Positions 18,790-27,978 of a stretch of 64,000 nt of DNA are shown piece by piece. Location: positions 1 to 64,000 of the forward strand of contig JBMNQS010000002.1 in assembly GCA_050944255.1 (NCBI GenBank), read 5' to 3'. Each line of letters opens with the position of its first letter. The stretch's first letter is position 1. The notes beneath the pieces are model-generated. The model saw only the letters and a list, made by a program, of their open reading frames with translations, was not told where the DNA came from and ran no database searches. The position numbers and the translations under genes were made by a program. Source of the stretch: JBMNQS01 sp050944255. Its GTDB lineage: Bacteria > Bacillota > Clostridia > Christensenellales > Maliibacteriaceae.

Positions 18790-20124
18790 ATGGCGTTTGA
18801 AGGCTTGAACCAAAAACTTCAGGCAATCATCAAAAAATTAAATAATAAAGGAAAACTCTCGGAAGCCGACGTGAAGGAGGCCATGCGCGAAGTGCGCCTG
18901 GCGCTGCTGGAGGCCGACGTCAATTTCCTTGTGGTCAAGGATTTCATCAAAAAGACCACCGAGCGGGCCGTGGGCCAGGAGGTGCTCCAGAGCCTGACGC
19001 CGGGACAGCAGGTGATCAAGATCGTTCATGAAGAGCTGATCAACCTGATGGGCAAGCAGGCCGCGCGCCTGTCGTTTGCCTCCAGGCCGCCCACGGTATA
19101 TCTGCTGTGCGGCCTGCAGGGCGCGGGAAAGACCACGCTGGCGGGGAAACTGGCCGTACACTTAAAAGGGCAGGGCAGAAAACCCATGCTGGTGGCCGGC
19201 GACATCTACCGCCCCGCGGCCATCGAGCAGCTTCAGATCGTCGGCGAAAAAGCGGACGTGCCGGTCTTTGAGATGGGCACCGCTTCGCCGGTGGACATCG
19301 CTAAGGCCGCCATGGCGCAGGCGCAGAAGCTGGGACGCGACGTGGTGATCGTCGATACCGCCGGCAGGCTTCACATCGACGAGGCACTGATGGATGAGCT
19401 CAAAGCCGTCAAGGCCGCCGTGCCCACCCACCAGGTGCTTCTGGTGGTGGACGCCATGACCGGCCAGGACGCTGTGAACGTGGCGCAGGAGTTTGACGCG
19501 CAGCTTTCGGTGGACGGCGTGATCCTCACCAAGCTGGACGGCGACGCCAGAGGCGGCGCCGCGCTGTCCATTAGGGCGGTCACCGCAAGGCCCATACTCT
19601 TTGCCAGCACCGGGGAGAAGCTCTCGGACCTTGAAATCTTCCATCCCGAGAGGATGGCGTCGCGGATTCTGGGCATGGGCGACATGCTGACGCTGATCGA
19701 GCGCGCCCAGGAGGCCTTCGACGAAAAGCAGGCCAGGGAACTGGAACAAAAGATGATGAACGCCTCCTTCACGCTGGAGGACTTCCTCGCCCAGTTCCGC
19801 CAGATGAAGAAGATGGGTCCCATGAGCGAACTGATCGGGATGATGCCCGGCCTCGCGGGCAAGGTGTCCCAGGACGATATCGACGAAAAGGCCATTGACC
19901 GCATGGAGGCCATCATCTGCTCCATGACCCCCAGGGAGCGCTCCAGGCCCGATATCATCAATTCGTCCAGGAAGCGCAGGATCGCTTCGGGCAGCGGGGT
20001 GGACGTCAGGGACGTCAACCAGCTGCTGCGGCAGTTCGAGCAGTCCAGGAAAATGATGAAACAGCTATCGGGCATGACCCGGGGCGGCAAGCTCCCCCGC
20101 GGGATGAAGTTCCCGTTTATGTAG
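18790..20124 (+). CDS. ffh: Signal recognition particle protein Ffh
   Basis: The SRP54 homologue that binds signal sequences and 4.5S/SRP RNA. 444 residues: N domain, then the G domain with GLQGAGKTTLAGKLA near residue 106, GDIYRPAAIEQL, DTAGRLHIDEA and TKLDGDARGG, then a Met-rich M domain from about residue 330 (EQKMMNASFTLEDF, KMMKQLSGMTRGG). It directly abuts ylxM. No SRP RNA gene was recognised in this window. Confidence 0.96.
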   Translation: MAFEGLNQKLQAIIKKLNNKGKLSEADVKEAMREVRLALLEADVNFLVVKDFIKKTTERAVGQEVLQSLTPGQQVIKIVHEELINLMGKQAARLSFASRPPTVYLLCGLQGAGKTTLAGKLAVHLKGQGRKPMLVAGDIYRPAAIEQLQIVGEKADVPVFEMGTASPVDIAKAAMAQAQKLGRDVVIVDTAGRLHIDEALMDELKAVKAAVPTHQVLLVVDAMTGQDAVNVAQEFDAQLSVDGVILTKLDGDARGGAALSIRAVTARPILFASTGEKLSDLEIFHPERMASRILGMGDMLTLIERAQEAFDEKQARELEQKMMNASFTLEDFLAQFRQMKKMGPMSELIGMMPGLAGKVSQDDIDEKAIDRMEAIICSMTPRERSRPDIINSSRKRRIASGSGVDVRDVNQLLRQFEQSRKMMKQLSGMTRGGKLPRGMKFPFM

Positions 20125-20190
20125 GCAAAACCTGCCGTAAGGCGGTTTGTAATATTCAATACTTTAAAGCATTTTGGAGGTATGTACACT

Positions 20191-20436
20191 ATGGCAGTCC
20201 GCATCCGTTTAAAGAGAATGGGCGCAAAGAAAGCACCCTTTTACCGCATCGTGGTAGCCGATTCGAGAAGTCCGCGCAACGGCCGGTTCATCGAGGAGAT
20301 CGGCTACTACAACCCCGTATCCGATCCCGCCGAGCTGAAGGTGGATACGCAGAAGGCCAACGAGTGGATCGGCAAGGGCGCGCAGCCTTCCGATACCGTG
20401 CGCGCGCTCTTGAAAAAGGCCGAAGCCGCCGAATAA
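20191..20436 (+). CDS. rpsP: 30S ribosomal protein S16
   Basis: A small-subunit protein of about 81 residues beginning MAVRIRLKRMGAKKAPFYRI, the invariant S16 N terminus. An in-frame ATG nine bases earlier would add MYT but leaves only one base after GGAGG; the chosen ATG has 10-base spacing and matches the family. It begins the rpsP-khpA-rimM-trmD-rplS ribosome block. Confidence 0.95.
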   Translation: MAVRIRLKRMGAKKAPFYRIVVADSRSPRNGRFIEEIGYYNPVSDPAELKVDTQKANEWIGKGAQPSDTVRALLKKAEAAE

Positions 20437-20493
20437 AAGGCGCCCGCTTGCTTGAGACGGGGCCATGGCCCCGTGAACGCACAGCGCCTTTTT
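20436..20493 (+). terminator. Compound hairpin between rpsP and khpA
   Basis: Outer arms AAAGGCGC and GCGCCTTT close a structure containing the perfect palindrome ACGGGGCCATGGCCCCGT (20457-20474), followed by TTTTTC. It looks like a partial terminator lowering readthrough from rpsP into the genes behind it. Confidence 0.55.
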
Positions 20494-20551
20494 CTTGTGA
20501 AGAAGACTTGCAGTCTTGAAATTTCAACTAAAATTCTGGAGGGTAACGACC

Positions 20552-20779
20552 ATGGAAAAATTGCTCGAATACCTTGCGCAATCCCTCGTTGACAGCCCCG
20601 GCGACGTATCGGTCACCCGCGTGGAAAACGATCACTCCATCGTCCTTGAACTGCGCGTGGCGCAGGAGGATATGGGCCGCGTCATCGGAAAACAGGGACG
20701 CATCGCAAAGGCGATCCGTACGGTGATCAAGGCCGCTACGGCCAACGAGAAAAAACGCGTGATGGTGGAGATCATCTGA
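20552..20779 (+). CDS. khpA: KH-domain RNA-binding protein KhpA
   Basis: A 75-residue single KH domain with the RNA-binding GxxG loop in GRVIGKQGRIAKAIR. In streptococci the family pairs with KhpB and affects cell-size control and RNA metabolism. ATG 20552 follows CTGGAGGGTAACGACC; an upstream in-frame ATG adds residues not seen in the family. Its stop overlaps the rimM ATG by one base. Confidence 0.93.
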   Translation: MEKLLEYLAQSLVDSPGDVSVTRVENDHSIVLELRVAQEDMGRVIGKQGRIAKAIRTVIKAATANEKKRVMVEII

Positions 20780-21312
20780 TGAGCCGCCTGGCCCCGTACC
20801 TGGTGATCGCCCGGGTGCTTAAACCCCAGGGGATCGCCGGCGAGCTGAAACTTAAACCCATCACCGACGACGCGGAGCGCTTTTTGTCTCTGCGTCATGT
20901 CTTTGTGCCCGCCCCGAACGATCAGATGAAGAAGCTGAAGTTCCGCGCGCTGAGGGTGCACGACGGATTCGTCTACGCAAAGCTGGAGGGGGTTTTTACC
21001 CGCGACGACGCGGAGAAAATGCGCGACGTAGTGCTCTACATCGACCGCGACAACGCCGTGGAGCTGCCCGAGGGACGGTATTTTGTGGTGGACCTGATGG
21101 GCTGCACCGTGCTGGATAGTAAAGGGGAAGCCTTGGGCACCTTAAAGGAGATCATACAGACCGGCGCCAACGACGTCTACATTATTCAGGGCGAAAACGG
21201 GCAGTGGATGCTGCCGGCCCTGAAAAAACTTTTAAAGCGGGTGGACGTGGAGGAAGGCGTCGTGCAGATCGACGAGAGCGGGCTTTTGGAGGTGGATGAA
21301 GGTGCGTATTGA
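20779..21312 (+). CDS. rimM: 16S rRNA processing protein RimM
   Basis: A 30S maturation factor, 177 residues. The N-terminal RimM domain begins YLVIARVLKPQGIAGELKL, followed by a C-terminal PRC-barrel (GRYFVVDLMGCTVLD, ANDVYIIQGENGQWMLPAL). It overlaps trmD by 17 bp. Confidence 0.95.
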   Translation: MSRLAPYLVIARVLKPQGIAGELKLKPITDDAERFLSLRHVFVPAPNDQMKKLKFRALRVHDGFVYAKLEGVFTRDDAEKMRDVVLYIDRDNAVELPEGRYFVVDLMGCTVLDSKGEALGTLKEIIQTGANDVYIIQGENGQWMLPALKKLLKRVDVEEGVVQIDESGLLEVDEGAY

Positions 21313-22048
21313 CGTGCTGACGCTGTTTCCCGAGATGTTCGATTCGGTGCTGGGGGCCAGCATACTCAAGCGTGCCGCCGAGGCGGGGCTTTTGGAAGTC
21401 GGCCTGCACAATATCCGCGATTGGGCCGATAACAAGCACAAGCGGGTAGACGATTACGCCTTCGGCGGCGGCACGGGCCTTGTGATGATGCCCCAGCCGG
21501 TGTTCGACGCCGTGGAGGCCGTCACGAAGGACTGCGAAGAAAAGCCGCTGAGGATCTATTTGTCGCCTCAGGGCAGGAAGCTGGACGATCACCTGGCCCG
21601 GCAGCTGGCCCGGCACGAGCATCTGGTGCTCCTGTGCGGCCACTACGAGGGCGTGGACCAGCGGATCATCGAGAACTGCGTGGACATGGAAATCTCCATC
21701 GGCGATTACGTGCTCACCGGCGGGGAACTGCCGGCGATGGTGCTCATCGACGCCGTATCCCGGCACATCCCCGGGGTGCTGGGCAATGAGGACGGCGCAG
21801 GGGACGAGTCCTTTGCCAAGGGCCTTTTGGAATATCCGCAGTATACCCGTCCGTCGGATTTCAGGGGGCTTGCGGTGCCGCAGGTGCTCCTGTCGGGCCA
21901 CCACGCGCAGATTGAAAAGTGGCGCAGGCGAAAATCCCTGGAGAAAACCGCCGCCGTGCGGCCCGACCTTCTTGAGGATGCGCCGTTGACCGACGAGGAA
22001 AAACAGTATCTGGAATCGCTGAAAGCCGATAAATTCACAGAGAATTGA
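21296..22048 (+). CDS. trmD: tRNA (guanine(37)-N1)-methyltransferase TrmD
   Basis: A SPOUT-class methyltransferase making m1G37, needed for reading-frame maintenance. 250 residues. N terminus VRIDVLTLFPEMFDSVL; the deep-knot SAM site contains VLLCGHYEGVDQRI and SIGDYVLTGGELPAMVLID. The ATG sits inside the end of rimM behind GGAGGTGG. Confidence 0.96.
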   Translation: MKVRIDVLTLFPEMFDSVLGASILKRAAEAGLLEVGLHNIRDWADNKHKRVDDYAFGGGTGLVMMPQPVFDAVEAVTKDCEEKPLRIYLSPQGRKLDDHLARQLARHEHLVLLCGHYEGVDQRIIENCVDMEISIGDYVLTGGELPAMVLIDAVSRHIPGVLGNEDGAGDESFAKGLLEYPQYTRPSDFRGLAVPQVLLSGHHAQIEKWRRRKSLEKTAAVRPDLLEDAPLTDEEKQYLESLKADKFTEN

Positions 22049-22056
22049 AAAAATAT

Positions 22057-22085
22057 TTGTAAATATTATACGCGTGTGATACAAT
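22057..22085 (+). promoter_or_regulatory. Promoter for rplS
   Basis: TTGTAA (22057-22062), 17-bp spacer, TACAAT (22080-22085), giving a leader of about 90 nt before rplS. Confidence 0.6.
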
Positions 22086-22180
22086 AATCCGCGTGTGAAA
22101 AACACTATCTGAACCACGGGCGGTCCGCTGCGCAAGATACTGTGTCATGAACGTCTATGAGAAAAGGAGATTGAAACAAA

Positions 22181-22531
22181 ATGAGTGACATCATCCGTGC
22201 CATAGAATCCGAACAGTTCCGGGACGATCTGCCGGCGATCCGCGTGGGCGATACCGTGCGCGTTTCCGTGCGCGTCGTGGAGGGCACCCGCGAGAGGCTG
22301 CAGGCCTTTGAGGGCGTGGTCATCGCCAAAAAGCACGGCGGCCTGCAGGAGACCTTCACCGTGCGCCGCGTCAGCTACGGCATCGGCGTGGAGCGCACCT
22401 TCCCGGTGCATTCGCCCAGAATCGGCGACATCACCGTGATCAGAAGCGGCAAGGTCCGCCGCGCCAAGCTGTACTACCTGCGCGAACGCTTCGGCAAGTC
22501 GGCAAGGTTAAAGGAAATCAGAAAATACTAA
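22181..22531 (+). CDS. rplS: 50S ribosomal protein L19
   Basis: A 116-residue large-subunit protein at the 30S interface. It shows DTVRVSVRVVEGTRERLQ, FEGVVIAKKHGG, the RRVSYGIGVERTFPVHSP signature and C-terminal RRAKLYYLRER. It follows trmD as in most bacteria, with its own promoter and a strong terminator. Confidence 0.97.
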   Translation: MSDIIRAIESEQFRDDLPAIRVGDTVRVSVRVVEGTRERLQAFEGVVIAKKHGGLQETFTVRRVSYGIGVERTFPVHSPRIGDITVIRSGKVRRAKLYYLRERFGKSARLKEIRKY

Positions 22532-22542
22532 AAACCGGCCAA

Positions 22543-22571
22543 GGCTCGCGGATAATCCGCGAGCCTTTTTT
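22543..22571 (+). terminator. Intrinsic terminator after rplS
   Basis: A perfect 10-bp stem GGCTCGCGGA/TCCGCGAGCC with TAA loop and six Ts. Confidence 0.92.
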
Positions 22572-22637
22572 ATTGGTCCGTCAGGGCTGGTAAGGATAAC
22601 GCCTTGCGCCGGTTGCAGGCTCAATTGCATGATTGCC

Positions 22638-22666
22638 TTGGAAGAATCCGGCAGATGGGGTATAAT
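22638..22666 (+). promoter_or_regulatory. Promoter for rbgA
   Basis: TTGGAA (22638-22643), 17-bp spacer, TATAAT (22661-22666), about 30 bp before the TTG start codon. Confidence 0.7.
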
Positions 22667-22696
22667 AGGATAAATTGTGATAAAAAGGTGAGTGCG

Positions 22697-23554
22697 TTGC
22701 AGATACAATGGTATCCCGGCCATATGACAAAGGCCAAAAGGATGTTGCAGGAGCAGCTTCGGCGCGTGGACGCGGTGCTGATCCTTCTGGACGCGCGCAT
22801 CCCCGCTTCCAGCCTGAACCCGGATATCGAGGCCATGATGCGAGACAAAAAGCGGCTTATTCTTTTGAATAAAGCCGATTTGGCCGACCCCGATACCACG
22901 GTGCAGTGGAAGCGCTACTACAAACAGGCGGGTATGGATGTGCTGGAGCTGACCAGCACGCGCAAAAATGCCCGCAAACAGGTATTGTCGGCCGTTGAGG
23001 CAGCCGTAAAGGGCCGCGTTGACGCCATGGCCAAAAAGGGCGTAAAAAAGATCGTCCGGGTGATGGTGGCGGGGGTGCCCAACGTGGGTAAATCCACGCT
23101 GATCAATATGCTGGCGGGCGGGGCCATGACCCGCACCGCCGACAGGCCCGGCGTCACCCGCGGGCGGCAGTGGATCCGCATGGGCGATTATCTGGAGCTT
23201 TTAGATACGCCGGGCCTCCTGTGGCCCAAATTCGACGATCCGGTGACGGGGATGCATCTGGCCTTCTGCGGGAGCATACGCGACGAGATCACCGAGGCCT
23301 GGCAGCTCTGCTGCGCGCTGCTGGATGAACTGAAAGAGCAGGCGCCGCAACAGCTCGCGCAGCGGTATAAACTGGCTTCCTTGGCCGATACCGGCGAGGA
23401 AATATTGATCGATATATCGAAAAAGCGGGGTTTTTTGCTCCGCGGCGGGCAGGTGGATACCGAGCGCGGCGCCCGCGTTGTGCTGGACGAATTCCGCGAT
23501 GGGCGCATCGGGCGCATCAGCCTTGAAAAGCCGCCCGAGGGAGGCGCGGCATGA
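22697..23554 (+). CDS. rbgA: Ribosome biogenesis GTPase RbgA (YlqF)
   Basis: A circularly permuted GTPase for late 50S assembly. About 285 residues. Motif order is G4 first (LLNKADLAD), then G1 (GVPNVGKSTLIN) and G3 (DTPGLLWPK). The N terminus IQWYPGHMTKAKRML defines the family and supports TTG 22697, with AAGGTG six bases upstream; a longer in-frame ATG lies upstream of the promoter. It overlaps rnhB by 4 bp. Confidence 0.94.
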   Translation: MQIQWYPGHMTKAKRMLQEQLRRVDAVLILLDARIPASSLNPDIEAMMRDKKRLILLNKADLADPDTTVQWKRYYKQAGMDVLELTSTRKNARKQVLSAVEAAVKGRVDAMAKKGVKKIVRVMVAGVPNVGKSTLINMLAGGAMTRTADRPGVTRGRQWIRMGDYLELLDTPGLLWPKFDDPVTGMHLAFCGSIRDEITEAWQLCCALLDELKEQAPQQLAQRYKLASLADTGEEILIDISKKRGFLLRGGQVDTERGARVVLDEFRDGRIGRISLEKPPEGGAA

Positions 23555-24189
23555 CCGAAAAAGAGCGGCTGCGGCTGCTGGAGATCACCAAAATTGAGCG
23601 TGAGCTGATGGACGGCGGCATAACCATGATCGCCGGCATGGACGAAGTGGGCAGGGGCCCCCTGGCGGGACCGGTGACGGTGGCCTGCGTGGTGCTGCCC
23701 GTGGACAGTCCCATCGCCCATGTGAAGGACTCCAAAAAGCTCACCCCGAAGCGGCGCGAGGAGCTCTACGATCAGATCATGCGCGCGGCCGCCTGCGTGG
23801 CCGTCATATCCGAGGACGAGGCCGCCATCGATGCGATCAATATCCTGGCGGCCACAAGGCGCGCCATGGAAAAGGCGGCGGCGGAACTAAATCCGGTTCC
23901 GGACGTCTTTTTAGTGGACGCGCTGGACAATCTGAATCTGCCCGCGCGCGGCCGGGCCATCATCGGGGGCGACGCGCTGTGCTACAGCATTGCCGCGGCG
24001 TCTATTATCGCCAAGGTCCGTCGCGACAGGTACATGCTTGAAATGGACAAACTGTATCCACGCTACGGCTTCGCCAGAAACAAGGGGTACGGCACGGCGG
24101 AACACATCGCGGCCATCAAGGCGCACGGCCCGTGCCCGATACACAGAAAGAGCTTCCTGAAAAAAATCCTCGGTGAGCGGCATGGATAA
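23551..24189 (+). CDS. rnhB: Ribonuclease HII
   Basis: Removes ribonucleotides from DNA and RNA/DNA hybrids. 212 residues. Catalytic DEVGRGPLAGPV near residue 30 (Asp-Glu), a third acidic residue in FLVDALDNLNL, and the C-terminal YGFARNKGYGTAEHIAAI segment. It sits between rbgA and yraN, the usual Firmicutes order. Confidence 0.96.
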   Translation: MTEKERLRLLEITKIERELMDGGITMIAGMDEVGRGPLAGPVTVACVVLPVDSPIAHVKDSKKLTPKRREELYDQIMRAAACVAVISEDEAAIDAINILAATRRAMEKAAAELNPVPDVFLVDALDNLNLPARGRAIIGGDALCYSIAAASIIAKVRRDRYMLEMDKLYPRYGFARNKGYGTAEHIAAIKAHGPCPIHRKSFLKKILGERHG

Positions 24190-24529
24190 AATCTCTCTTG
24201 GCAAAAGCGGGGAAGACCGTGCGGCGGATTACTTTGTATCGCAGGGATATAGTGTGCTGGAGCGGAATTTCCGTACGCGCCGCGGCGAGATCGACCTGAT
24301 CGTCCAAAGAGACGGCATTTTGGCGTTCGTGGAGGTCAAGACGCGCGCCGGCCGACGTTTCGGCGCGCCCATGGAGGCCGTAACCGCAAAAAAACGAATA
24401 ACCATCATCAAGGTGGCGCAGGAATATATGCAGAAAAACCCGGACAGTTCCCATCAACAAATGCGCTTTGATGTGGTAGAATGTATGCAGCATACGCTGA
24501 AGCATTTGCCTGATGCCTACAGGCCATAG
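24182..24529 (+). CDS. YraN/UPF0102 family endonuclease-like protein
   Basis: About 115 residues with a restriction-endonuclease-like fold: GKSGEDRAADYFVSQGYSVL, then RRGEIDLIVQRDG and AFVEVKTR, which supply the D-ExK nuclease-type residues. The physiological role of the family is not firmly known. ATG 24182 overlaps the rnhB stop; a GTG nine bases upstream is an alternative start. Confidence 0.9.
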   Translation: MDKISLGKSGEDRAADYFVSQGYSVLERNFRTRRGEIDLIVQRDGILAFVEVKTRAGRRFGAPMEAVTAKKRITIIKVAQEYMQKNPDSSHQQMRFDVVECMQHTLKHLPDAYRP

Positions 24530-24561
24530 CCCCCGCAGAAAGCAAATTTTGGAGGCAACTT

Positions 24562-27500
24562 ATGTCCTTGAAAAAGAAAGTCTTTATATGCGTTGTCCTG
24601 ATCATTTTTCTGATCGGCCTTTCGCCTGCCGCGCTTGCGGACGACGACCTTCCCGACTACAGCGGCGATAAAAACATGTGGGTCATGAACCAGGGGGACA
24701 TGATCATGGACGCCTGGATCTTCTGGCCGATGCTTTTGATGATTTGCCTGCTTTTCGGCGGGCTCGGTTTTTACGTGCTGAAACAATGGGGGAGAGAGGA
24801 TCGGAGCCTCTTAGAGGACAGGCCGGAAAAAACATTCGTTATCGGGGTTTTCGCCGCCGCCGTCATCCTGCGCATGGTGCTGGCGATGGTATTTTGGGGG
24901 CATGGAACCGATATGTCCTGCTTTTCCGCCTGGGCGCTGCGCATGGTGGGCCTGGGTCCCGCGGAATTCTACGCGCCGGAGTATTTCTCCGACTACCCCC
25001 CGGGCTACATGCTGGTGCTGGGGGCGCTTGGGCTCATTGTCAACGGCCTTGGCCTTGCGCATACGCAGCCGCTGTTCTGGCTGATCATCAAGCTGCCGGC
25101 TATTATCTGCGACGTGCTGCTGGCCTACGTGCTCTACAGGTATATAGCCAGGCGCTATGGCCCGAAAAAGGGTTTTCTGTTCGCGCTGCTGTTACTGCTC
25201 AATCCGGCCCTGTGGGGCAATTCGGCCCTGTGGGGGCAGATCGATTCGGTGCTGACGCTGCTTCTGGTGATGTGCTTTATCATGCTGGACGAGGACAAGC
25301 TGTGGCAGGGCTGCCTCCTTTTTACGCTGGCGCTTTTGATCAAGCCGCAGGCGCTGATGGTGGGGCCGGCGCTCCTGTGGTACGCCGTGGATTATTTCAG
25401 GCGGCACAAGAAGGCGGCTATACGGCCCGCGCTGACGGCGCTGGCGGTGACCGTCCCCACGGTGGTTGCCGCCGCATTGCCCTTTAGCCCGAACCAGCAC
25501 TGGAGCTGGCTGTTTGAAAAATATGCCGAGACGATGCGGTCGTATTCGGTGTCCACGCTGAACGCGCCCAACGTGTTCGGACTGTTCAATTTGAACTTCC
25601 TGCACAGCGACGCCGTCAGTTCGCTGGGATTGACCTATTCGCATCTGGGGTGGCTGGGCATCGCCGTATCCTTCGCGCTCACATTCTGGGTATGCTGGAA
25701 AAACCGCGGGGAAAAGGGCGCTTTGATGCTCTCCTCGGCGGTGATGATCATCGCGGCGTTTATGCTGGGCCCCAATATGCACGAACGCTACATTTTTCCG
25801 GGCATCATTTTCCTGTTCTTCGCCGCCGCGCAGAAAAAGAACCTGTGGTACGGCGTGATTGCCAGCGCTTTGTCGGTGGTGCAGTTCATCACCATTATGG
25901 TGGTGCTGCGGGTGTTTCTGCTTCCGGACAATTACCCGCTGTTTCCGCTGTTGTCGCTGGCGAATATGGTGCTGTTTATCTGGCTGATGGCCATAGCTTT
26001 GCGGGAGGATAAAATCATGGATGCGCAAGAACGCAGATTGATCAGGGAAGAAAGGCGGCAGCGAAGAAAAGAGCGCCTGAGGCAAAGGACCCTCGGGGAA
26101 GACAAGCCCTACAAGAAGGTGAAATGGACGCGCATCGATATCATTTTGATAGCGCTTCTGACGCTGTCCTACGGCGTGGTAGGCATGAGCCGCCTGGGCG
26201 AAAAGGAATTTCCCCAGACGTTCTGGAAGCCGGAAAGCCGGAAAATGCAGTACATTCTCGATTTCGGCTACAGCGTAGAATTTGATATGACGGCGACACT
26301 GGCCTCCATCAACGACGGCAAGTATACGCTTTCCTTCTCCGATGATCCGCAAAGCTGGGACCAGGAAGAGTACGACGTGGAACAGGAAGTGGTCTTTACC
26401 GACTTTTTCACCTGGAATCAGGTGGATCTTTCGGGCAAAACGGCCCGTTATGTCCGCATCACGCCGGATACCCTCGGTTTCCGTATGCTGGAAATGGGCT
26501 TTGTGGACGTCTCGGGCAACATCATCACACCGGTGATATACGAGGCGCCCCAGGAGGAAGAGCCCCTGAGCCATGCCTTTGACGAGCAGTATCTGGTCAA
26601 AAAAAACACCGAGTATATGTCCAGCATGTACTTCGACGAAATCTACCACGCCCGGACCGCCTATGAGCAGATCCGCGGCTGGAGAATCTATGAATTGACC
26701 CATCCGCCCCTTGGCAAGAACATCATGATGCTGGGCATTGAGCTCTTCGGCATGACGCCCTACGGCTGGCGCTTTACCGGAGCACTGGTGGGCGCACTCA
26801 TGGTGCCGGCCATGTACGTGCTGGGAAAACTGCTCTTTGGAAAGAGCCGGTACGCATTCATCACCGCGTTTTTGATGGCGGTGGACTTCATGCATTACGC
26901 CCAGACACGCATCGCCACCATCGATTCCTATTCGGTATTATGGATCATCCTCATGTACATCTTCATGTGGCTGTACCTCAAGGGCAACTTCTACGACACG
27001 AAGCTGTGGAAGACACTGGTGCCCCTGGCGTTTTGCGGCATCTTCTTCGGGATCGGCGCGGCCACCAAATGGATTTGCATCTACGCCGGCGGCGGCCTTG
27101 CGGTGCTGTTTTTCTTCACGCTGCTGCGGCGCTGGCAGGAATACCGCTTCGCCAAAAAAAATCTGTACGGCGATACGAACATCACCGCGCAGATGCGCTA
27201 TGAGCACATCGTCAGCCGCTTCCCCAAAAATGTGCTGATCACAATCGCATGGTGCCTTCTGTTCTTTATAGTGGTGCCGTGCCTGATCTACTACGCGTCC
27301 TACGCGCCCTATGTGGGCACGCCCAACCATCAGGACATGAACCAGCTTGAAATCGTACTGAACAACCAGCAGTACATGTGGAAATACCACCGATACGACG
27401 TGCTGGAATTGGTGGGCGACACGCCGCATCCCTATGAATCCAGGTGGTATACGTGGCCCGTCATGGTGCGCCCCATCTTCTACTTCATGGGTGAAAATAT

Positions 27501-27966
27501 GGGTGAAGGGCTCACCGCGGGCATCTCCTCCTTCGGCAACCCGGCCGTATGGTGGGTGGGCCTCATCGCCGTATTCTACGCCGTCTGGGCGCAGATAAAC
27601 CGCCGAAGAAAGCCGGAACTCTACTGCGTGAACGAGCATCCCTCAAGCGATCTGCGTACGTTCATCTGGATCGCCCTTGCGGCGCAGTTTCTGCCCTGGA
27701 CTATCGTGCCGCGCTCCACGTACATCTACCACTACTTTGCCAGCGTGCCCTTTATCATACTGCTGATCGTGCTGATGATCAAGGATTTCCTGGAGCCAAG
27801 GCCCGAAAGCAAGGCGCGGCAGTGGACCGTGGGCATTTATCTGGTGGCGGCGCTTGTGCTCTTTGGGATGTTCTACCCGCTTTTAACCGGCATTGTGATT
27901 CCCACATGGTACGCCGCCGCGCTGCGCTGGCTGCCCTCCTGGGTGCTGTACAAGTATTGGGAATGA
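24562..27966 (+). CDS. Large membrane protein with two GT-C glycosyltransferase modules (second is PMT-like)
   Basis: 1134 residues. A signal-like first helix is cleaved or retained at ...PAALADDD. Module 1 (about residues 85-480) is a multi-pass GT-C-like region with GHGTDMSCFSAWALRMV, SDYPPGYM and MLGPNMHERYIFPG. A cytosolic Arg-rich linker follows (EERRQRRKERLRQ). Next is a discoidin-like beta domain near 550-660. The second multi-pass module has YFDEIYHARTAYEQIRGW and LTHPPLGKN, matching protein O-mannosyltransferases with the conserved acidic residue after the first TM. Both presumably use lipid-linked sugars; the acceptor is unknown. It starts behind GGAGGC, 32 bp after yraN. Confidence 0.85.
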   Translation: MSLKKKVFICVVLIIFLIGLSPAALADDDLPDYSGDKNMWVMNQGDMIMDAWIFWPMLLMICLLFGGLGFYVLKQWGREDRSLLEDRPEKTFVIGVFAAAVILRMVLAMVFWGHGTDMSCFSAWALRMVGLGPAEFYAPEYFSDYPPGYMLVLGALGLIVNGLGLAHTQPLFWLIIKLPAIICDVLLAYVLYRYIARRYGPKKGFLFALLLLLNPALWGNSALWGQIDSVLTLLLVMCFIMLDEDKLWQGCLLFTLALLIKPQALMVGPALLWYAVDYFRRHKKAAIRPALTALAVTVPTVVAAALPFSPNQHWSWLFEKYAETMRSYSVSTLNAPNVFGLFNLNFLHSDAVSSLGLTYSHLGWLGIAVSFALTFWVCWKNRGEKGALMLSSAVMIIAAFMLGPNMHERYIFPGIIFLFFAAAQKKNLWYGVIASALSVVQFITIMVVLRVFLLPDNYPLFPLLSLANMVLFIWLMAIALREDKIMDAQERRLIREERRQRRKERLRQRTLGEDKPYKKVKWTRIDIILIALLTLSYGVVGMSRLGEKEFPQTFWKPESRKMQYILDFGYSVEFDMTATLASINDGKYTLSFSDDPQSWDQEEYDVEQEVVFTDFFTWNQVDLSGKTARYVRITPDTLGFRMLEMGFVDVSGNIITPVIYEAPQEEEPLSHAFDEQYLVKKNTEYMSSMYFDEIYHARTAYEQIRGWRIYELTHPPLGKNIMMLGIELFGMTPYGWRFTGALVGALMVPAMYVLGKLLFGKSRYAFITAFLMAVDFMHYAQTRIATIDSYSVLWIILMYIFMWLYLKGNFYDTKLWKTLVPLAFCGIFFGIGAATKWICIYAGGGLAVLFFFTLLRRWQEYRFAKKNLYGDTNITAQMRYEHIVSRFPKNVLITIAWCLLFFIVVPCLIYYASYAPYVGTPNHQDMNQLEIVLNNQQYMWKYHRYDVLELVGDTPHPYESRWYTWPVMVRPIFYFMGENMGEGLTAGISSFGNPAVWWVGLIAVFYAVWAQINRRRKPELYCVNEHPSSDLRTFIWIALAAQFLPWTIVPRSTYIYHYFASVPFIILLIVLMIKDFLEPRPESKARQWTVGIYLVAALVLFGMFYPLLTGIVIPTWYAAALRWLPSWVLYKYWE

Positions 27967-27978
27967 GGAGGACCGCCT

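Noticed and set aside
25192..26895. Long minus-strand open frame (567 codons) opposite the glycosyltransferase gene
   Set aside because: GC-rich codon usage on the plus strand leaves the opposite frame open. The translation is His/Gln/Arg-rich low complexity with no family motif and no ribosome binding site.
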